This document shows, piece after piece, positions 35,463-48,050 of a stretch of 64,000 bases of DNA (the first letter of the stretch is position 1; each line of letters begins with the position of its first letter). Below the pieces are notes generated by a model. It was not told the origin of the DNA. It ran no database searches and saw only the letters and a list, made by a program, of their open reading frames with translations. This DNA comes from Polytrichum commune. Taxonomy: Eukaryota; Streptophyta; Polytrichopsida; Polytrichales; Polytrichaceae. The DNA is taken from positions 46,810,001-46,874,000 of the forward strand of contig OX485804.1 in NCBI GenBank assembly GCA_950295325.1. The letters run 5' to 3'. Both the position numbers and the translations under genes were made by a program.

Positions 35463-36025
35463 GGGGTTGTTTACACCATGGACCAAAAAGTCCTGTAAAA
35501 TTTGTGATTGGTTGTTGAATTTGTCCCAGGACCACTTCGGTCTCCACCAAGGAAAAAAATGTCAAAGTGATCATGGAGTTCGAGGTCTCCAAAAGACACA
35601 TTTCCAGGCCTACAATATCCATCGACATTGTCCAACGGGTTCTACGGTGGGAGAGGAAAAAGAGGTGCTCTAGGAGAAAAAGGCAGGGGCCATGGGGGAG
35701 AAATGATGTTATGATCATTTTTTAATGAAATGTTTTTTGGGGATGAGAAGATGAGGACAAGAGAAGACAAGAGAATAGTCAAAGTTGATTTTTTTTCAAA
35801 ACTGCCCTTTTGGGGAATACATTAAACAAACTCAACACTTTCACTTTTTGGTGCATGGTCATTACTCTTGGTCCACATTTAGTTTACACCTAGTGAGGGG
35901 CCCAAGGACTTTGCAATTTAATTTTTTAAGAAATTGGACCATGGATGTTGGATCATCCAGTCAGACCATGGGGAAAATGCCATCGTGCATGGTTTGATTT
36001 CATGGTGCATGGTGTAAGCCAACCC
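35463..36025. mobile_element. 563-bp MITE with TTA target duplication
   Basis: The left end reads GGGGTTGTTTACACCATGGA and the complement of the right end reads GGGTTGGCTTACACCATGCA. TTA flanks both sides (35460-35462 and 36026-36028). There is no coding frame. It is related at the ends to the element at 36646-37085. Confidence 0.75.
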
Positions 36026-36060
36026 TTAGCTAGTCAGTTCTACAAAGTTTGGATAACCAA

Positions 36061-36230
36061 GGGCCACTTCACATGGGTTCCCAAGTCCTAAGTGCCATGT
36101 TACTTGAGATCAATCCGTGCAATCTCAACCTATTTTTATGAATATAACCCATATTTTTATGGTTACTTGAGCCTCAAAAGTTGGGAGATGTTAACATGAG
36201 TGGCACTTGGGACTCCATGTGAACTTGCAC
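36061..36230. mobile_element. 170-bp MITE-like element
   Basis: The left end reads GGGCCACTTCACATGGGTTC and the complement of the right end reads GTGCAAGTTCACATGGAGTC; both continue with CCAAGT and on to GTGCCA. The flanks are CAA and TAA. Its ends resemble those of 13405-13781. There is no coding frame. Confidence 0.6.
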
Positions 36231-36340
36231 TAATAAGATTGAATTAGACTAATGCTTGTTTGATAGTCAACAACTTATTTCTCATGTACCCATAAGAACT
36301 ACTACTGACGCATTTGTGCATAAGGTAGACGTGCCTAATT

Positions 36341-37130
36341 CGTTCTTTTGTGTTACATAATCAGACACCTATATTTGAGTGCTATGTGGTTTGGTATGGC
36401 TCCAAAACGGAGTACCAAAAAGGCATCATCTGTTTAAAAGAGATTGGATTGCGTGCTCAACATATGATAAATATTCTAAGTTCAATTGTCAACATAATAG
36501 GGAGGAGGGGGGGGGGGTATTATGACCATTTAATGAGCACGAGATTCTACACTTCAACAATGAACAAGATATTCATATGAGCTCTAGATTTGATGAGAAA
36601 AGTGGGTAGAGCCTCAATTTGGATTTGATAACCATCTCGTACAAAGGGGGTTGTTTACATCATGGACCATGAAGTCATCCTTTACTCTCCGAAAATATGT
36701 GATTGGCTATTGAACTTGTCCTAAAGGCCATTTAGGTTTACATCAATAAATAAATAAATGTAAGAGTGACCATGGGATTTGAGTTTCCCAACAGGCTTGT
36801 ATGCAAGCCTACATTATCCATTGTGATTGTCCAATGGGTTATGAGGTGAGAGAAGCAAAAGAAGTTCCGTTGTTGCAAAAATCAGAGTGCCATGGTGAAG
36901 AAATGCAAATGTGTGTGTGTGTGTGTGTGTGTGTTTGTGTGTATTTGTATATGTATATGTATTACTAAAATATTAGTATAATCAAAGAGAAAAGGGAAAA
37001 AAAAGAATGCAGGTTAAACATGAAAAAATCTCAAAAATGCCATCTGACATGAGACAATTTTGTGGTCCATAATGTAAACACCCCCTAATCATGTGTTTCA
37101 TATCATAGAAGAAGTGGGCTAGTCAAATGA
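36341..37130 (+). repeat. dispersed repeat, copy 3, split by a MITE
   Basis: 36341-36645 matches the first 300 bases of copies 1 and 2; the remaining end (ATGTGTTTCATATCATAGAAGAAGTGGG) resumes at about 37089. The intervening 36646-37085 is an inserted element. An uninterrupted G11 tract lies near 36507. Confidence 0.65.
36646..37085. mobile_element. 440-bp MITE inserted in a dispersed repeat
   Basis: The left end reads GGGGGTTGTTTACATCATGG and the complement of the right end reads GGGGGTGTTTACATTATGG, each followed by ACCA. The flanks are AAA and TAA, a likely decayed TTA/TAA site. The empty site can be read from the uninterrupted repeat copies at 12200 and 34925. A (GT)n tract lies at about 36910-36935. 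Confidence 0.75.
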
Positions 37131-40100
37131 AAATAACCATTTAGGACCCATATCCCTTAGTGGTCCTAACAAACCTAAAGGCAAACCGGACTTAAAATAG
37201 GCATTTAAAGCTCTGCACCAAATTCTACTAGAATTGCCGATTCCAAATCGAGTTTGCATACATTTGCGTTATACTGTTTGGAATTGTTATGAATATCTTA
37301 TTCATGACTAAAGTAAAGATTCTTGAGCTCATTTAGTGGGTATATAGGTCTCCTCAATTATGTTGAGTATTGAGCGTGGAATAGTTAACACATTTGGAGC
37401 GTGTAGTTCAGTTTTCTTCAGACACATGATGCATTATTGGAGCCTGTTTTTAGCTTCACACCTAATCACACACCACAAATATACAGATGTCCAAAGAAAT
37501 AAAACTGGGTACGGAAGGCCCGCATACCTTATAAGGTAAGTAAGGTAGAATGTGTCTTAAGTGAAAACTTTTTAAAAGATTGAAGCTTTCTTGTGGGAGA
37601 GTCTTGAACACTCGTGTTTTTGAGGTACTTGCAAATACGTGTGGAGTGGAAAGGAGCAACCCAATACCAATTTGGAGTTCGTGGAAACTTGTTGTGAGTT
37701 TCTATACATGACATTCCTTTGCCCATAAATTAGCCATGTAGGCCCTCCCATGGGAAACACTACGTTTCCATTGTTGTGTTGAGCCATGTGTTGTGTATTT
37801 TAGACACTTGTTCACCCAAACCAACCATATCAGGAACTTGTGAGGTAGGTGAAGTAACACATGATGATGGTTGGTGGATGTATCCATCTTCAGATCATGT
37901 TACATGGTTATATTGTAGAGCTAATTTGGTCAGATTCTAGGTCGAATACAATTTCAGAAGGTGAGCGACCACCATAATGGAACCTTGAAGTAGCTATTCC
38001 ATTTTCAAAGGTATTGCATTGAGATACATCTACCTTTTGAGGTAAGTACATGTTCCCAATAAGGACGCTCTTGAGTCTTTGGTCCTAGAGCATACGTCAC
38101 GTGCAATTGTCTTATCATGATATTAATTTTGGCCGATGTATCATAGTAGTAGATTTTGAAATCAGATTATTTGATTGCACATAATGTGTCCTTTGGAACT
38201 CATATGATGGTGATGTGTTGTAGTGGGGTTGGAGACCATCATGCACCTAATCTGGACTTGAATCTTGTTGTGATAACTTATATATTTTCAACATACATGT
38301 CTTAGACTAGACATAATGTGCAACACATACTTTTTAGGGCACACAACTACCATAGTGATAGATTGGCAATTTGTTGTTGTGTGCTTTATGTTTTGTATGG
38401 TAATAATGTTATGAAGGATTGGGTCAAAAACTACATAATAGACACGTGGATAATTATTCTACATCACTGGTGTACAATAAGGTCATTTCCCCTCTTAATA
38501 TTGTGGAATTGTTTCAAAAAAGGAAACACCCTCCGAGACACCTTATAAGTAAGCATAGAACTCCAACTTGGCCAAAGTAACTGTATGGATCCAAGTGTTA
38601 CACATGTTTTAGGTGACACAATGAGATTGGACTATGTGCTAAACATAAACTGTATTTGCCACCATTCAAATATACTTGAGAAAGCCTACGTGATAACTAA
38701 CAAAGGAATAGAATTTACCTTGCCTATCCAATTCATTCCATCTTTATGCTAAACTCAAACACCATTGTGGTGCTGCACCCACCAAGATTGTTTGTTGAAT
38801 GTAAAGTTTAGCATATTAAGAGAAAGTCAATGTGTGTCTTTCACCATCTACATGTATGTGAAATAGTTGACATAAGGACGTTGCCGACTTAAAGACGTTT
38901 AATGCCACTTAAACTCAAAAATAAGGCACCACATAAGATAAGTGACTGCCCATGGCACTCACTATATCAAAAAGAGATTTATTAACATAGAGGCTAACAT
39001 CAACTTCATGGTCCAATTGAAAGAAAGATTTGGGACTCCCTATTACTACATTCTAAAATGTGGAATGGGGCATTATAGAACACAAACGAGTTCACGGACT
39101 ATTAAACCTACATTCTCAGCGAACAATCATAGTTGTATGTAACTCCAAATAGAAAGTGACACTATATACCATAAACAATGTACTTAGTGTCACCCATTCT
39201 ATTTGTCGTGCTTCATTCATAATTGTAAACCGCCCGTGTAGTGTCACCAGCACGAGATGTCAACCTAATGTTATTTGTCAATTCTTGTTCAACTTTTGGG
39301 CATTATAGAATTACAATGTTGCAATTGGTGTCACTTACTAGTAATTTTTCATCTAAATTTCAATCATTCACAACAATATTTAATTACAGAATTGTTGAAT
39401 TACAAAATACATCAAAGTCTGTTTCAATAATTGGCATTCGGATGAACGATAAATAAGTGGGAATTATACTATTTGCAAACTTGCTCATAAGAAGTGTCAT
39501 CAGAAAAGTTACCAGTGACATAAAATCCCATGACACTAATTGCAATTTTTAGGGTAGTGATCACAATCGGGTGGAAACATATACTTCAGATACAAATTTC
39601 ACATACCTCACACAAAGCTATATATTTGCCAAAACAATCAGCCAAACAGGCACCACTATAAACCCCTCCAATTAAGGTTGCAATACAATCATTCATGATA
39701 GAATAAAGAAGTATGAACAAAATCAATTGAAGCCAGAAGAGGCATGTGACATTAACCTCATTAATTTCAAAGGCTACAAGACCCTGAACCAAAGAATACA
39801 TCTGCTCAAATTTGAAGTTCTAACACCAACTTCATTCTTGAATCCTGGACTTAGTAAGTCTGAGCCATCTAGTTGTGGCATTGTTGTGTTAACACAGGCC
39901 CAAGTTGGGTCCTTTGTGGATGCTAGTGTAATAGATAGGCTGTTCTGAAACCAAAAAAAAAATGTGCAAAAGGAAAGTCTTTAGGAAGACTGCAGACAAT
40001 AACCACCAAGGCTGGGTAAAATCTACATCGGAAGGTATACTATGGGAAATTCTCAATCAAAGACAGGCTGTAGCCAGTCAAACACTAATCACGCAAGAAG

Positions 40101-40295
40101 AGCTTAGATGTTGCCTTCTAGAGAGTTTCAGAGAAAAGAGTGCTTTGTCTGGGTGCATTTACTTTCAAAAAAATAATGTCTCAAGGACAAGCATTTCAGT
40201 CCTGTAGCCATGCATGTAACTTCTTTGATCATACAAGGGCTACTTTACTTCCTGTACCTTTTGACTTCATGTCTGGTGGGAAGTGGTTTATGACT
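37131..40295. other. gene-free stretch with repeats, includes the 3' side of the SWIB gene
   Basis: No supported gene. 37280-37500 is an inverted diverged relic of the dispersed repeat (GAATATCTTATTCATGAC, TTGAGCTCATTTAGTGG). 39110-39330 carries segments of the CTACAC-type MITE group (CTCCAAATAGAAAGTGACAC, TTAGTGTCACC, TTATTTGTCAATTCTTG). Just below 40296 lies the 3' UTR of the minus-strand SWIB gene. Confidence 0.45.
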
Positions 40296-43200
40296 TTATG
40301 ACTTTATGAAATGGGGTGACAAAAGCTTGGACATGCCAAAACCAACAAATGTGTCTACCCCAAACAATTCTTGAAGTCTATCATCACATACTATCATCTT
40401 CTTATTTGCAGGGTCCTGCAGACCACCACAGGGCAACCAGGATTAGAATTTCTCGGTTTTGTAATACTATATACATAAAATGGGAGGCTGAAACTTGTTA
40501 CTGACACAGGCTAATAGCTTAAATAGGACAAAGATAAAGAAGCCAAGAAGCAAGAAAAAAAGGGGGATAATAGAGGGAACTACCTGCAGGTTGTTCTCCT
40601 TTATATAATCCCATAATCGCTTCACTGCATCAGCTCGTGAGACTTTGCCGTCTACTGCACCTAAGAATCCAGCTAGTGCTTCAGATATTGGAATAGGAGC
40701 TAAGAATCCTGAATTCTTTGACTTTCCCCCTTCACTTTTGTCTGTTTTGTGCTTTTTGGGCTTTGGCTCAGCGTCCTCTGTGTCAATATCTCTCTCTTTC
40801 TTCCTAACTGCAGAGACAGAACACCATTTTGCTTAGTACATTGCCAGTGTCAGTAAAAATGTAAGAATGAGTTTATATCATGTTCCAACATCTGCCCAGG
40901 TAGCAACTTAGAAAAAACTACAACACTACGGAGAATATTTACACATGCAAGTTACAGAAGTCCCTCCAATTGTAATTGAGGACACTTACATTCTTTTCAA
41001 TCAGAATCATCACTCAAGAACTGACCAAGTAAAAGCTCAGACAAGACAACCAGAAACAATATAATCACCTTCTTGATCAAGTACACAGCTGTGAGTTTCT
41101 GGATGTACTTCAATGACCAGAATTGGTCTTGGTTAGTTCAGAACTCAGCCAATGATAAGCACTAGAAATCAAAAGTCCCCACCAAGTGCCTTATTTCATC
41201 CACCGTCCATCAGCAAAGAAGGAATGTTTACGCTCAAATTAACAGGGAAAATTAAGAGAGCCTGAAGGACTTCTAACTGACGACAGGGAGATGCCACATA
41301 AGTAAGGAAAAGTGTTCCTTGATAACCCAAAAATATTATATTATACAGTCCATAACTGTTTAGAATAGGTTCATTGGCACTATATATGGTGATGAAGTCT
41401 GTTATTCCCACCACCATTGTCAGATCCCAACACTGGAATTCTTTGCACTAGTGGGGGAGGCCACTGTTTGCACTAGCAAGGAGCCACTAGTTTGAAATTT
41501 GGTGTTCTACATTGTCTTGAATAAAGAAACAGTTTACATTCAAGTTAAAACAAGTATGTCCCTGCCTGCACATGCGTTGACGATGTGGCTTGTCATATCC
41601 AAGAGGACTATTCTTAGGACAAATATGGGTTCTCATTGTAAACTAACTTTCTCGCAGAGCCCTCCCTAATCTCCACTCAAAGTTTGAAAGTGTAAACTGC
41701 TGCTCAAATATTTCACTTCTTACAAGCTGATGCCTGTCTAAATGCTTCCCAGAACAAGACTTGGTAATCACAAACATTTCCAGGGTACCACAAAGACTTC
41801 CATTCAGGAATGTTATGCACATGTGAAATATTGATGTTCACATGATGCAAAAGGCCTCAGACCACAGTGCAAAAAAGAGCTGAGAGATCCCACAAGTCAC
41901 CGCACTGGAACCAATAGCAGAAAAGGAAACATGTAGTAGTACTACCATCAATCATCCCTTCGAAGAAGATATGCAATGGACAAGTTATTCTGAGACCGCA
42001 CCTGACACTAAAGTCGGGAAACACTAACCAGTTTGAGTACTCCCATTCTCAAGTGGCCAAATATGTTTAGACAGCAGCTTGTTCATTTTGAACATATCAG
42101 TCGAGTCAGTGCCAAAGAGGGTTCGGAGGGCATCATCGCAGATAATTTTGCGCTTATTATCAGGGTCTTGTAGACTATTCTCACGTATGTAGATCCACAG
42201 CTGCTTCACCACCTGAACCATATATCAACATCTTAGAAACAGAATGTAAACACCTGCTGCCAGGACAGCCCCAGCTATCTCATCAAAATGACTGAAGGAC
42301 AGTAGATGGCTTCCACCCTGCCTTCCTTGGAGTTTATCTAGACCTAATGCTTAATATGGCCCAGAGAATACAGTTACAGGCACTTTCTGTACTGATGACC
42401 TCTTGGTAGAATAGACATCCACTGTGGCCCAATACTTCAAGCAAAAATAATAAGGGCAATCTTCATGGATAAGATCTAGGCGAGCAAATGAAGTCCTGCA
42501 ACAATAGCTTCAGATTAAAGAGATACGTTAACAAAAATGGGTATGTGATTGTGTAAATATATATATTACATATACATGTAAAAGGTATGTAATCCGGACC
42601 ACTTGATCAATGTAAAGATGGGTCAAGTTGGAGACTGCTTCCCTGACTCCAAGACCTATCAGTAATATCATACAGGCTCATTTTAACAACTATCCTTAAC
42701 CTTGGCAGCCGCCCAGCAGTGGTTGTAAGTTGAGACATTAACCTACATTAATGGTGAAGTACATTAATGCCAACCTACAACCTACTGCCTCAAAGGCAAT
42801 CCGCCACTGTGCTTTGGTCAACCTGCTGAAGCAAACAAGTAATCTAAAACACCCCAGGAAGAGCATATGATGAAGTGTGCTGCCACAAAATGATAATAAC
42901 AAATGGGGTTGGCTTGGTAGCATCTACCAGTCTTTGTGTCGGGAATTAAAACAAAAACTTCTACTATTCCATTCAAAATCATATACTAGATGCTCAGGTG
43001 TTATATTAGAGTTAACATTGATCATGGGCTGATTCTAATAACATTCAGTGACACCACTCATACATTGTAGATGTTTACTCAGGACCAATGTGCCGATTAC
43101 ACAAATACCTACCCTGTGCAAAAGGTAAAGGCTTCCTCAGGTATTAATCTAAGTTAGACATAGAATTATATCAGTGCTTAGAAATCGTCCACTAGCAAGT

Positions 43201-45725
43201 TTGGTTAGTTGATTAAACCTTTCACCTTAACACCAACCTTACTCAATCCTTCAAAATGCTCAAAGTATGAGCATTTAAAGAAGCTGAAGCCCTGATTTTC
43301 GTGTCTGCCACCAAATATCTTTTTATCAAAAACATTTGCTTGAAAGCATCATTCCACTCCCTCCAATTCACACAGTACATATAAAAGAGTGATAACGAAC
43401 ATAACTCCAAATTAGCACCTGGATCCCTTTTCATGTATCCTTTCCACCCATGAAACTCTACAACTATGAGCCCACTATGCTGGCTTGTGACGAACCTAAG
43501 GCCTGTGTCAAAACTAATGAATGCATTGGCCTGTCTGTCAGCAAGATATATTGAGTTGGTAAGTGTTGTCTGTAAAAATCCCTTATCTTTCTGCATATAT
43601 CTCAGGGCTAATCTCAAAAGCCTCTGACTTCCCACATCTGGGCAGTCCACCTGGGCAGACAGTACAATTGGGCAAACTGACCCTCCTTCATTCACCTTAC
43701 AACATGAAAAATACCACAAGACGAAAGCAATTTCAGAAGGGCATTTGTAAGGCACAGATAAAGGTAAAACATTGTTAACACACTTTCGCACCTACCCAAC
43801 TCTGGACACATTCACATTTGCTAGATCAAAAATCAGACATTAAGGATAAATGTCTTAGAATTGATCATCCATGCCTACGACTAAAAGAATGGAACATATG
43901 AGGAACACGCTTGCATATTAAAGGAATGGAGTATCCTGTGATAGAGCTGGCCACACAACAAAACAAAAGTGACTTTGGAAAGGAGAGATTCATACTTCTG
44001 TTCTTGGTAACTCAGATTGGCCAACAATGGCTTGAAGCTCTGGTGAGAGCCCACACACTCTGCTCAGGCCGCCACCCCCACTGCTCACCCTCTTCTTCTT
44101 CTCCTTGGATAAGCTGTGGCAGTGAAAACAGGTAAAGCATGCCTATTCAAAAACAATCCTCTCCGTTGTGCCACACTTATTTCCATTCAAAAAATAGCAA
44201 CATCTGCCACTGAAACTGAAGGAACCGGCTGCCTTGCAAACATCCAACATCGTTCAACTACTGGCTCCAAAACACAGCATAGATTTGGACTCAAGTATCC
44301 AAATCAGTGGAGATAGACACCTGGAAAGCAAAATAGATTCTCATCTGAACCAGCAACTGGCCATCACAGATGCCGAAAATTATCATAACCATCATCCCAA
44401 GCACGCAATTATGGTTTTAGAATAGGTTGCACACACCCTGTGGCACAGAAAAACTCAGGAAAACTAGGCCCTCACTCACAGCCACTACACTACTATGGAA
44501 GGAATATTCAACATCAGTCAGTCACCTGACTAACTAAACCACCATCATACATAAAAACCTATCCTCCAAAAGGATTTACCATCATCCAACACTAACCAGT
44601 TCGCGACAACTCAAAAAACTCAAAAGAATATCCATGCTCACCTCCATGGTCCCCTCCAATTTGCATAATTCACAAACCAATTGCACTAAGCAACCAATGC
44701 AGCCCAAATGGAAAAATTAGGGTTCCAAAACTGGTTATATACCTCTCTTTGATAGCTTGATAAATTTTGGCCCACATCTGCTTGGAATGAATATCAGTCA
44801 CCCGACTAAAAATACCATTGTATGAAGCTACCCTCCAAAAGATTCAACATCATCCAACGGAAGTAATTTGGGAACACCCAAATACCCAAAAGAACATCCA
44901 AAGGCTTACCTCCATGCTCCTCCAATTCGCATAATTCATGAACCATTTACACAAGCAAGTAATGCAGCCTAAGGGCAGAGATTAGGGTTCCAAAAACTGG
45001 TTACATACCTCTCCTTCATAGCTCTATTAATTTTGGCCCTCGTCTGCTTGGAATCAACATTAGTCACCCAACTAAACCTACCATCATACATGAAAACCTT
45101 GCCTCCAAAGGATTCACCATCGTCCAACGCTAACAATTCGGGACACATTCAGGTACACAGAAGAACATCCATGCGCCTCCACGCTTACCTCTATCCTTAA
45201 CCCCGTGCTCCTCCAATTCGCATAATTCACGAATCAGTTGCACAAAGCAACCAATCAATGCAGCCCAAATCCAGAAATTAGGGTTTCCAAACTGGTAGTA
45301 TACCTCTCCTTGATAGCTCGATCAATTTTGGCCCGCGTGCGCTTGGAATCCACCTCTTCAGTGCCATGGCTAACCCCAGCCGCCAAGACATGTGATTTCA
45401 CATCCTCCACACCCTCAAACTCAACATCAACCTCTTCGTCATCAATTCCTTCCTGCTCCTCTTCTTCTCCTTCTTCCCTTCTGTTGCCATCCTCCTCTTC
45501 TTGGTACTGCTCTCCTTGCTCTGCCTCGTTGCTCCCAAATTGCTGCTGCTGTTGTTGAGCCAGGTACAGGTCCACTTGTTGCCGGATTAGAGCCTTCTTC
45601 TCCGACAAATCCACTCCGAGCTCAATCTCCAGCTGCTTCCGTATGGCTGTTGTGGTGGTGGTATTAAAATCCGCCTTCTCCAACACCGAGATGAGATGTC
45701 GCACTATTTCGGCTTCCGACACCAT
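40296..45725 (-). CDS. DEK_C plus two SWIB/MDM2 domains protein, 5 exons, 355 aa
   Basis: SWIB domains occur in BAF60-type subunits of SWI/SNF chromatin remodellers and in plant stand-alone SWIB proteins; the DEK_C fold binds DNA. Exons on the minus strand: 45725-45304, 44113-43996, 42212-42029, 40807-40584 and 40415-40296 (stop TAA). All junctions are GT-AG with agreeing phases. DEK_C spans residues about 3-55 (AIRKQLEIELGVDLSEKKAL, IRQQVDLYL). Next come a Gln run (57-62), an acidic Glu-rich linker (68-107) and AKIDRAIKES. SWIB1 spans about 158-235 (CGLSPELQAIVGQSELPRTE, VVKQLWIYIRENSLQD, MFKMNKLLSKHIWPLENG). A basic linker with KPKKHK is followed by SWIB2 at about 275-355 (ISEALAGFLGAVDGKVSRAD, AVKRLWDYIKENNLQ, DPANKKMIVC, FGMSKLLSPHF). 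The start is ATG 45725 (MVSEAEIV), with G at -3 and +4; an in-frame ATG at 45752 would add nine residues. A nuclear location is likely. Confidence 0.93.
44485..45340 (-). repeat. tandem duplication covering the end of exon 1 and intron 1 of the SWIB gene
   Basis: Units of about 266 and 295 bases repeat the end of exon 1 with its donor. The shared donor-side ACCTCTC landmark (plus strand) falls at 44741, 45007 and 45302. The two downstream copies would translate as KQTRAKINRAMKER and KQMWAKIYQAIKER, against KRTRAKIDRAIKE in the real exon. Their donors are GTATGT and GTATAT, against GTATAC at the exon used. A fourth partial unit without the exon piece lies at about 44485-44735. Confidence 0.8.
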
Positions 45726-46190
45726 TGCGGCGCTTTCTCCGCGCCGCCGCATGCATCCAACTTAACCCCCACCCCCCCCCCCTCCCCCTCCCCCTCCCCC
45801 TCCCCCTCTCTCTCTCCCTCACCTCTGGCTGCTCACGCAAATGGCAAACTGCAATGGGAGCATCATCATGGCTGCCGCGCAATTCCCGAATTCGTTTCCT
45901 CAGTAAGAAGTTGCTCTGGTCTTGTCTCGTCTTTCTTCTCTTCCGTCTCCACTTGCTTAGTTTCTTGCTCGCTGCTCGCGCTCTTTCTTTCTTTCTTTCG
46001 TTCGTTCGTTCTTTCTTTCTCCTTCCTTCCTTCCTTCCTTCCTTCAAAGGCTTGATCCTTGTTAACGGGCGAGCCTGCACGCAGCCTTGCCCAAGCGCAA
46101 CTTAGTGAATGCTCCCCTCCTGCCACGTCATCCCTCCCTTCCTCCCCTCTTGCCACCACCCTTTGGAGGAGGGGGGCACTCAAAGACTCA
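45726..46190 (-). promoter_or_regulatory. 5' leader and promoter of the SWIB gene, polypyrimidine/polypurine tracts
   Basis: On the plus strand, 45765-45825 is a C-rich run of CCCCCT units, followed by CTCTCTC and, at about 45988-46048, CTTT and CTTC tetranucleotide runs; on the coding (minus) strand these are GA-rich. Such tracts are common in plant core promoters and leaders. 46095-46180 is shared with 53193-53262. Confidence 0.5.
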
Positions 46191-47590
46191 TTGTAATGTA
46201 AGGTATATGGGTGTTATTTGGTTTGGTTTTCATGTGCGCCAGCTTTGAACGATTAGATTTACATGACAAAACGTGTGTTGCATTAGCAAATCTACAATGA
46301 AACATCTGCAAAAACCGGATTCAAAATTGGACATTCCATGGTTTAGTTATGGTTATTGGAAGTGCATGTTTGTTGGTTTCTTAGTTGGATGTATTACATA
46401 GGTCCTCCCAATTATGTTCACTATTGAGTGTAGAGTAGTTATGAATATTTGAAGACATAGTCCAATCTCTTTGAAACATGTGTCTTGGTGGTGTTTGCTT
46501 TGTGATCCTCACTGAACCACATACCAATCGAATATAGGGGTCTGATTAAGGAAACAAGCCACTTAAGACCCGTCTACCTTACATGTAGTTATGAAATGGT
46601 TGCTTCTTTCCGGCTTGCCCACTTATCCTATGATGTGAAACACACAATTAGTATGAGATGATTGGCAATCCCAATCAAGATGGAGCCACTTTCCTCGTAA
46701 CTTTTGGAGCTCGTATGAAGATCTTATTTGTTGTCAAAGTGAAGACTCTCATGCTCATTTAATGGTCACATAGGTCCCCCTTGATCAAGTTAACTATTGA
46801 GCCTATAATGGCAATTGTATATTGAGCATGTGGTCCAATTTGTTTATAACACATGTCTTTTTTTCATAACCAATTTTGGAGCCACACCAAACCACATACC
46901 ACCTTACGTGGACGGTATTTGGTTTTGTTTTTCAGGTTCTCCAACTTCTATAGATTAGAATGAAACTCGTGTTGCTTTAGCAAATCTACGATGAAGCATC
47001 ATCAAAAAAATGCCTTAAAAAACAACCTTCCTAATAAATAGTTATGATTATCATAAGTGCATGTTTGTTGCTTCCTTAAACAAACAAACAAGCTCTAACA
47101 ATTGTGTTCGTTATTGACTGTGGAGTAGTTAATGTCCAATTTAGGAAAAGTAACCAAATAGCATCCACATACCTTAAGTTAAAATTTGAGGGATGTAAGC
47201 CTTACTAACACAAACATGTCTTAAATAGTCACTCTTTATGACTAGCCCACTTCTCCTAGCATACAAAAATGCAATTAGTACAAGATGGTTAGCAAATCCA
47301 CATCCACATTGGGGTGATAGCCACTTTCCTCATAATTGTTGGAGTTCGTATGAATATCATATATATTTGTCAAAGTGAAAGATAATTGTGCTCATTCAAT
47401 GGTCATATAGGTCATCCCCCCCCAAAAAAAAAATCAATGTTGACTATTGCACCTAGAATGGTTAATATGTTTTGAGCATGTAGTACAATCTCCTTTCAAC
47501 ATCTAATGTCATTTTCATCATTGTTCTTGGAATCACACCTAACCCCATACCATTCAAATATAGGTATATGCTTAATATAACCAACCATTA
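46191..47590 (-). repeat. inverted relics of dispersed repeats
   Basis: The stretch repeats the same module several times in the reverse sense: TTTGAAACATGTGTCTTGG, CCACATACCAATCGAATATAGG, GAAGTGGGC-like ends, and GGTCACATAGG followed by ATTGAG. Modules begin near 46210, 46720, 46910 and 47230. No gene is supported. Confidence 0.5.
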
Positions 47591-47759
47591 TTATGTCTAC
47601 TTTATGTGGGCACTCTTTAAGGGACATCTATTACTTAACCTATTGTGGGCACTTCCAACTCCACAGACAACATTGTCACTTGAGACTTGTCTCATCAAGT
47701 TAGCAATTGTGATCACAAAGATTGTCATTTCAAGTTTTCACAACATTGCTAAGGGTTTA

Positions 47760-48050
47760 GGGTTTACATTAGGATTCGAGTCCAAAACATCCCCTAAATC
47801 ATGGACCTTATTTTGGACTCAAGATTGGATCCTAGCTTCAAGACCGGTTTCTCGTACTAGGAGGAGTGATTTCTTGAGCAAGGACCGTCGAGATTTGGGA
47901 TAAGAGTAATGCCACATTAGTGCTGCTTCATTTTTTTCATATCTTGGACTTGTACCTCAGTGTAAACTCCTTGGCTCCAAGATTTTGCCCTCGACCAACA
48001 AGATTGCTCAATGTTGGAGTTTCTTTAATTTTGGACCCTAGTGTAAACCC
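47760..48050. mobile_element. 291-bp MITE-like element
   Basis: The left end reads GGGTTTACATTAGGATTCGA followed by GTCCAAAA, and the complement of the right end reads GGGTTTACACTAGGGTCCAA followed by AA. No coding frame is supported, and no clean target duplication is visible. Confidence 0.5.

Noticed and set aside
45664-46183. Several open frames of 100-140 codons on both strands around the SWIB start
   Set aside because: They are low-complexity translations of the CT/GA-rich leader (Ser/Leu/Phe or Lys/Arg/Glu runs) and overlap each other.
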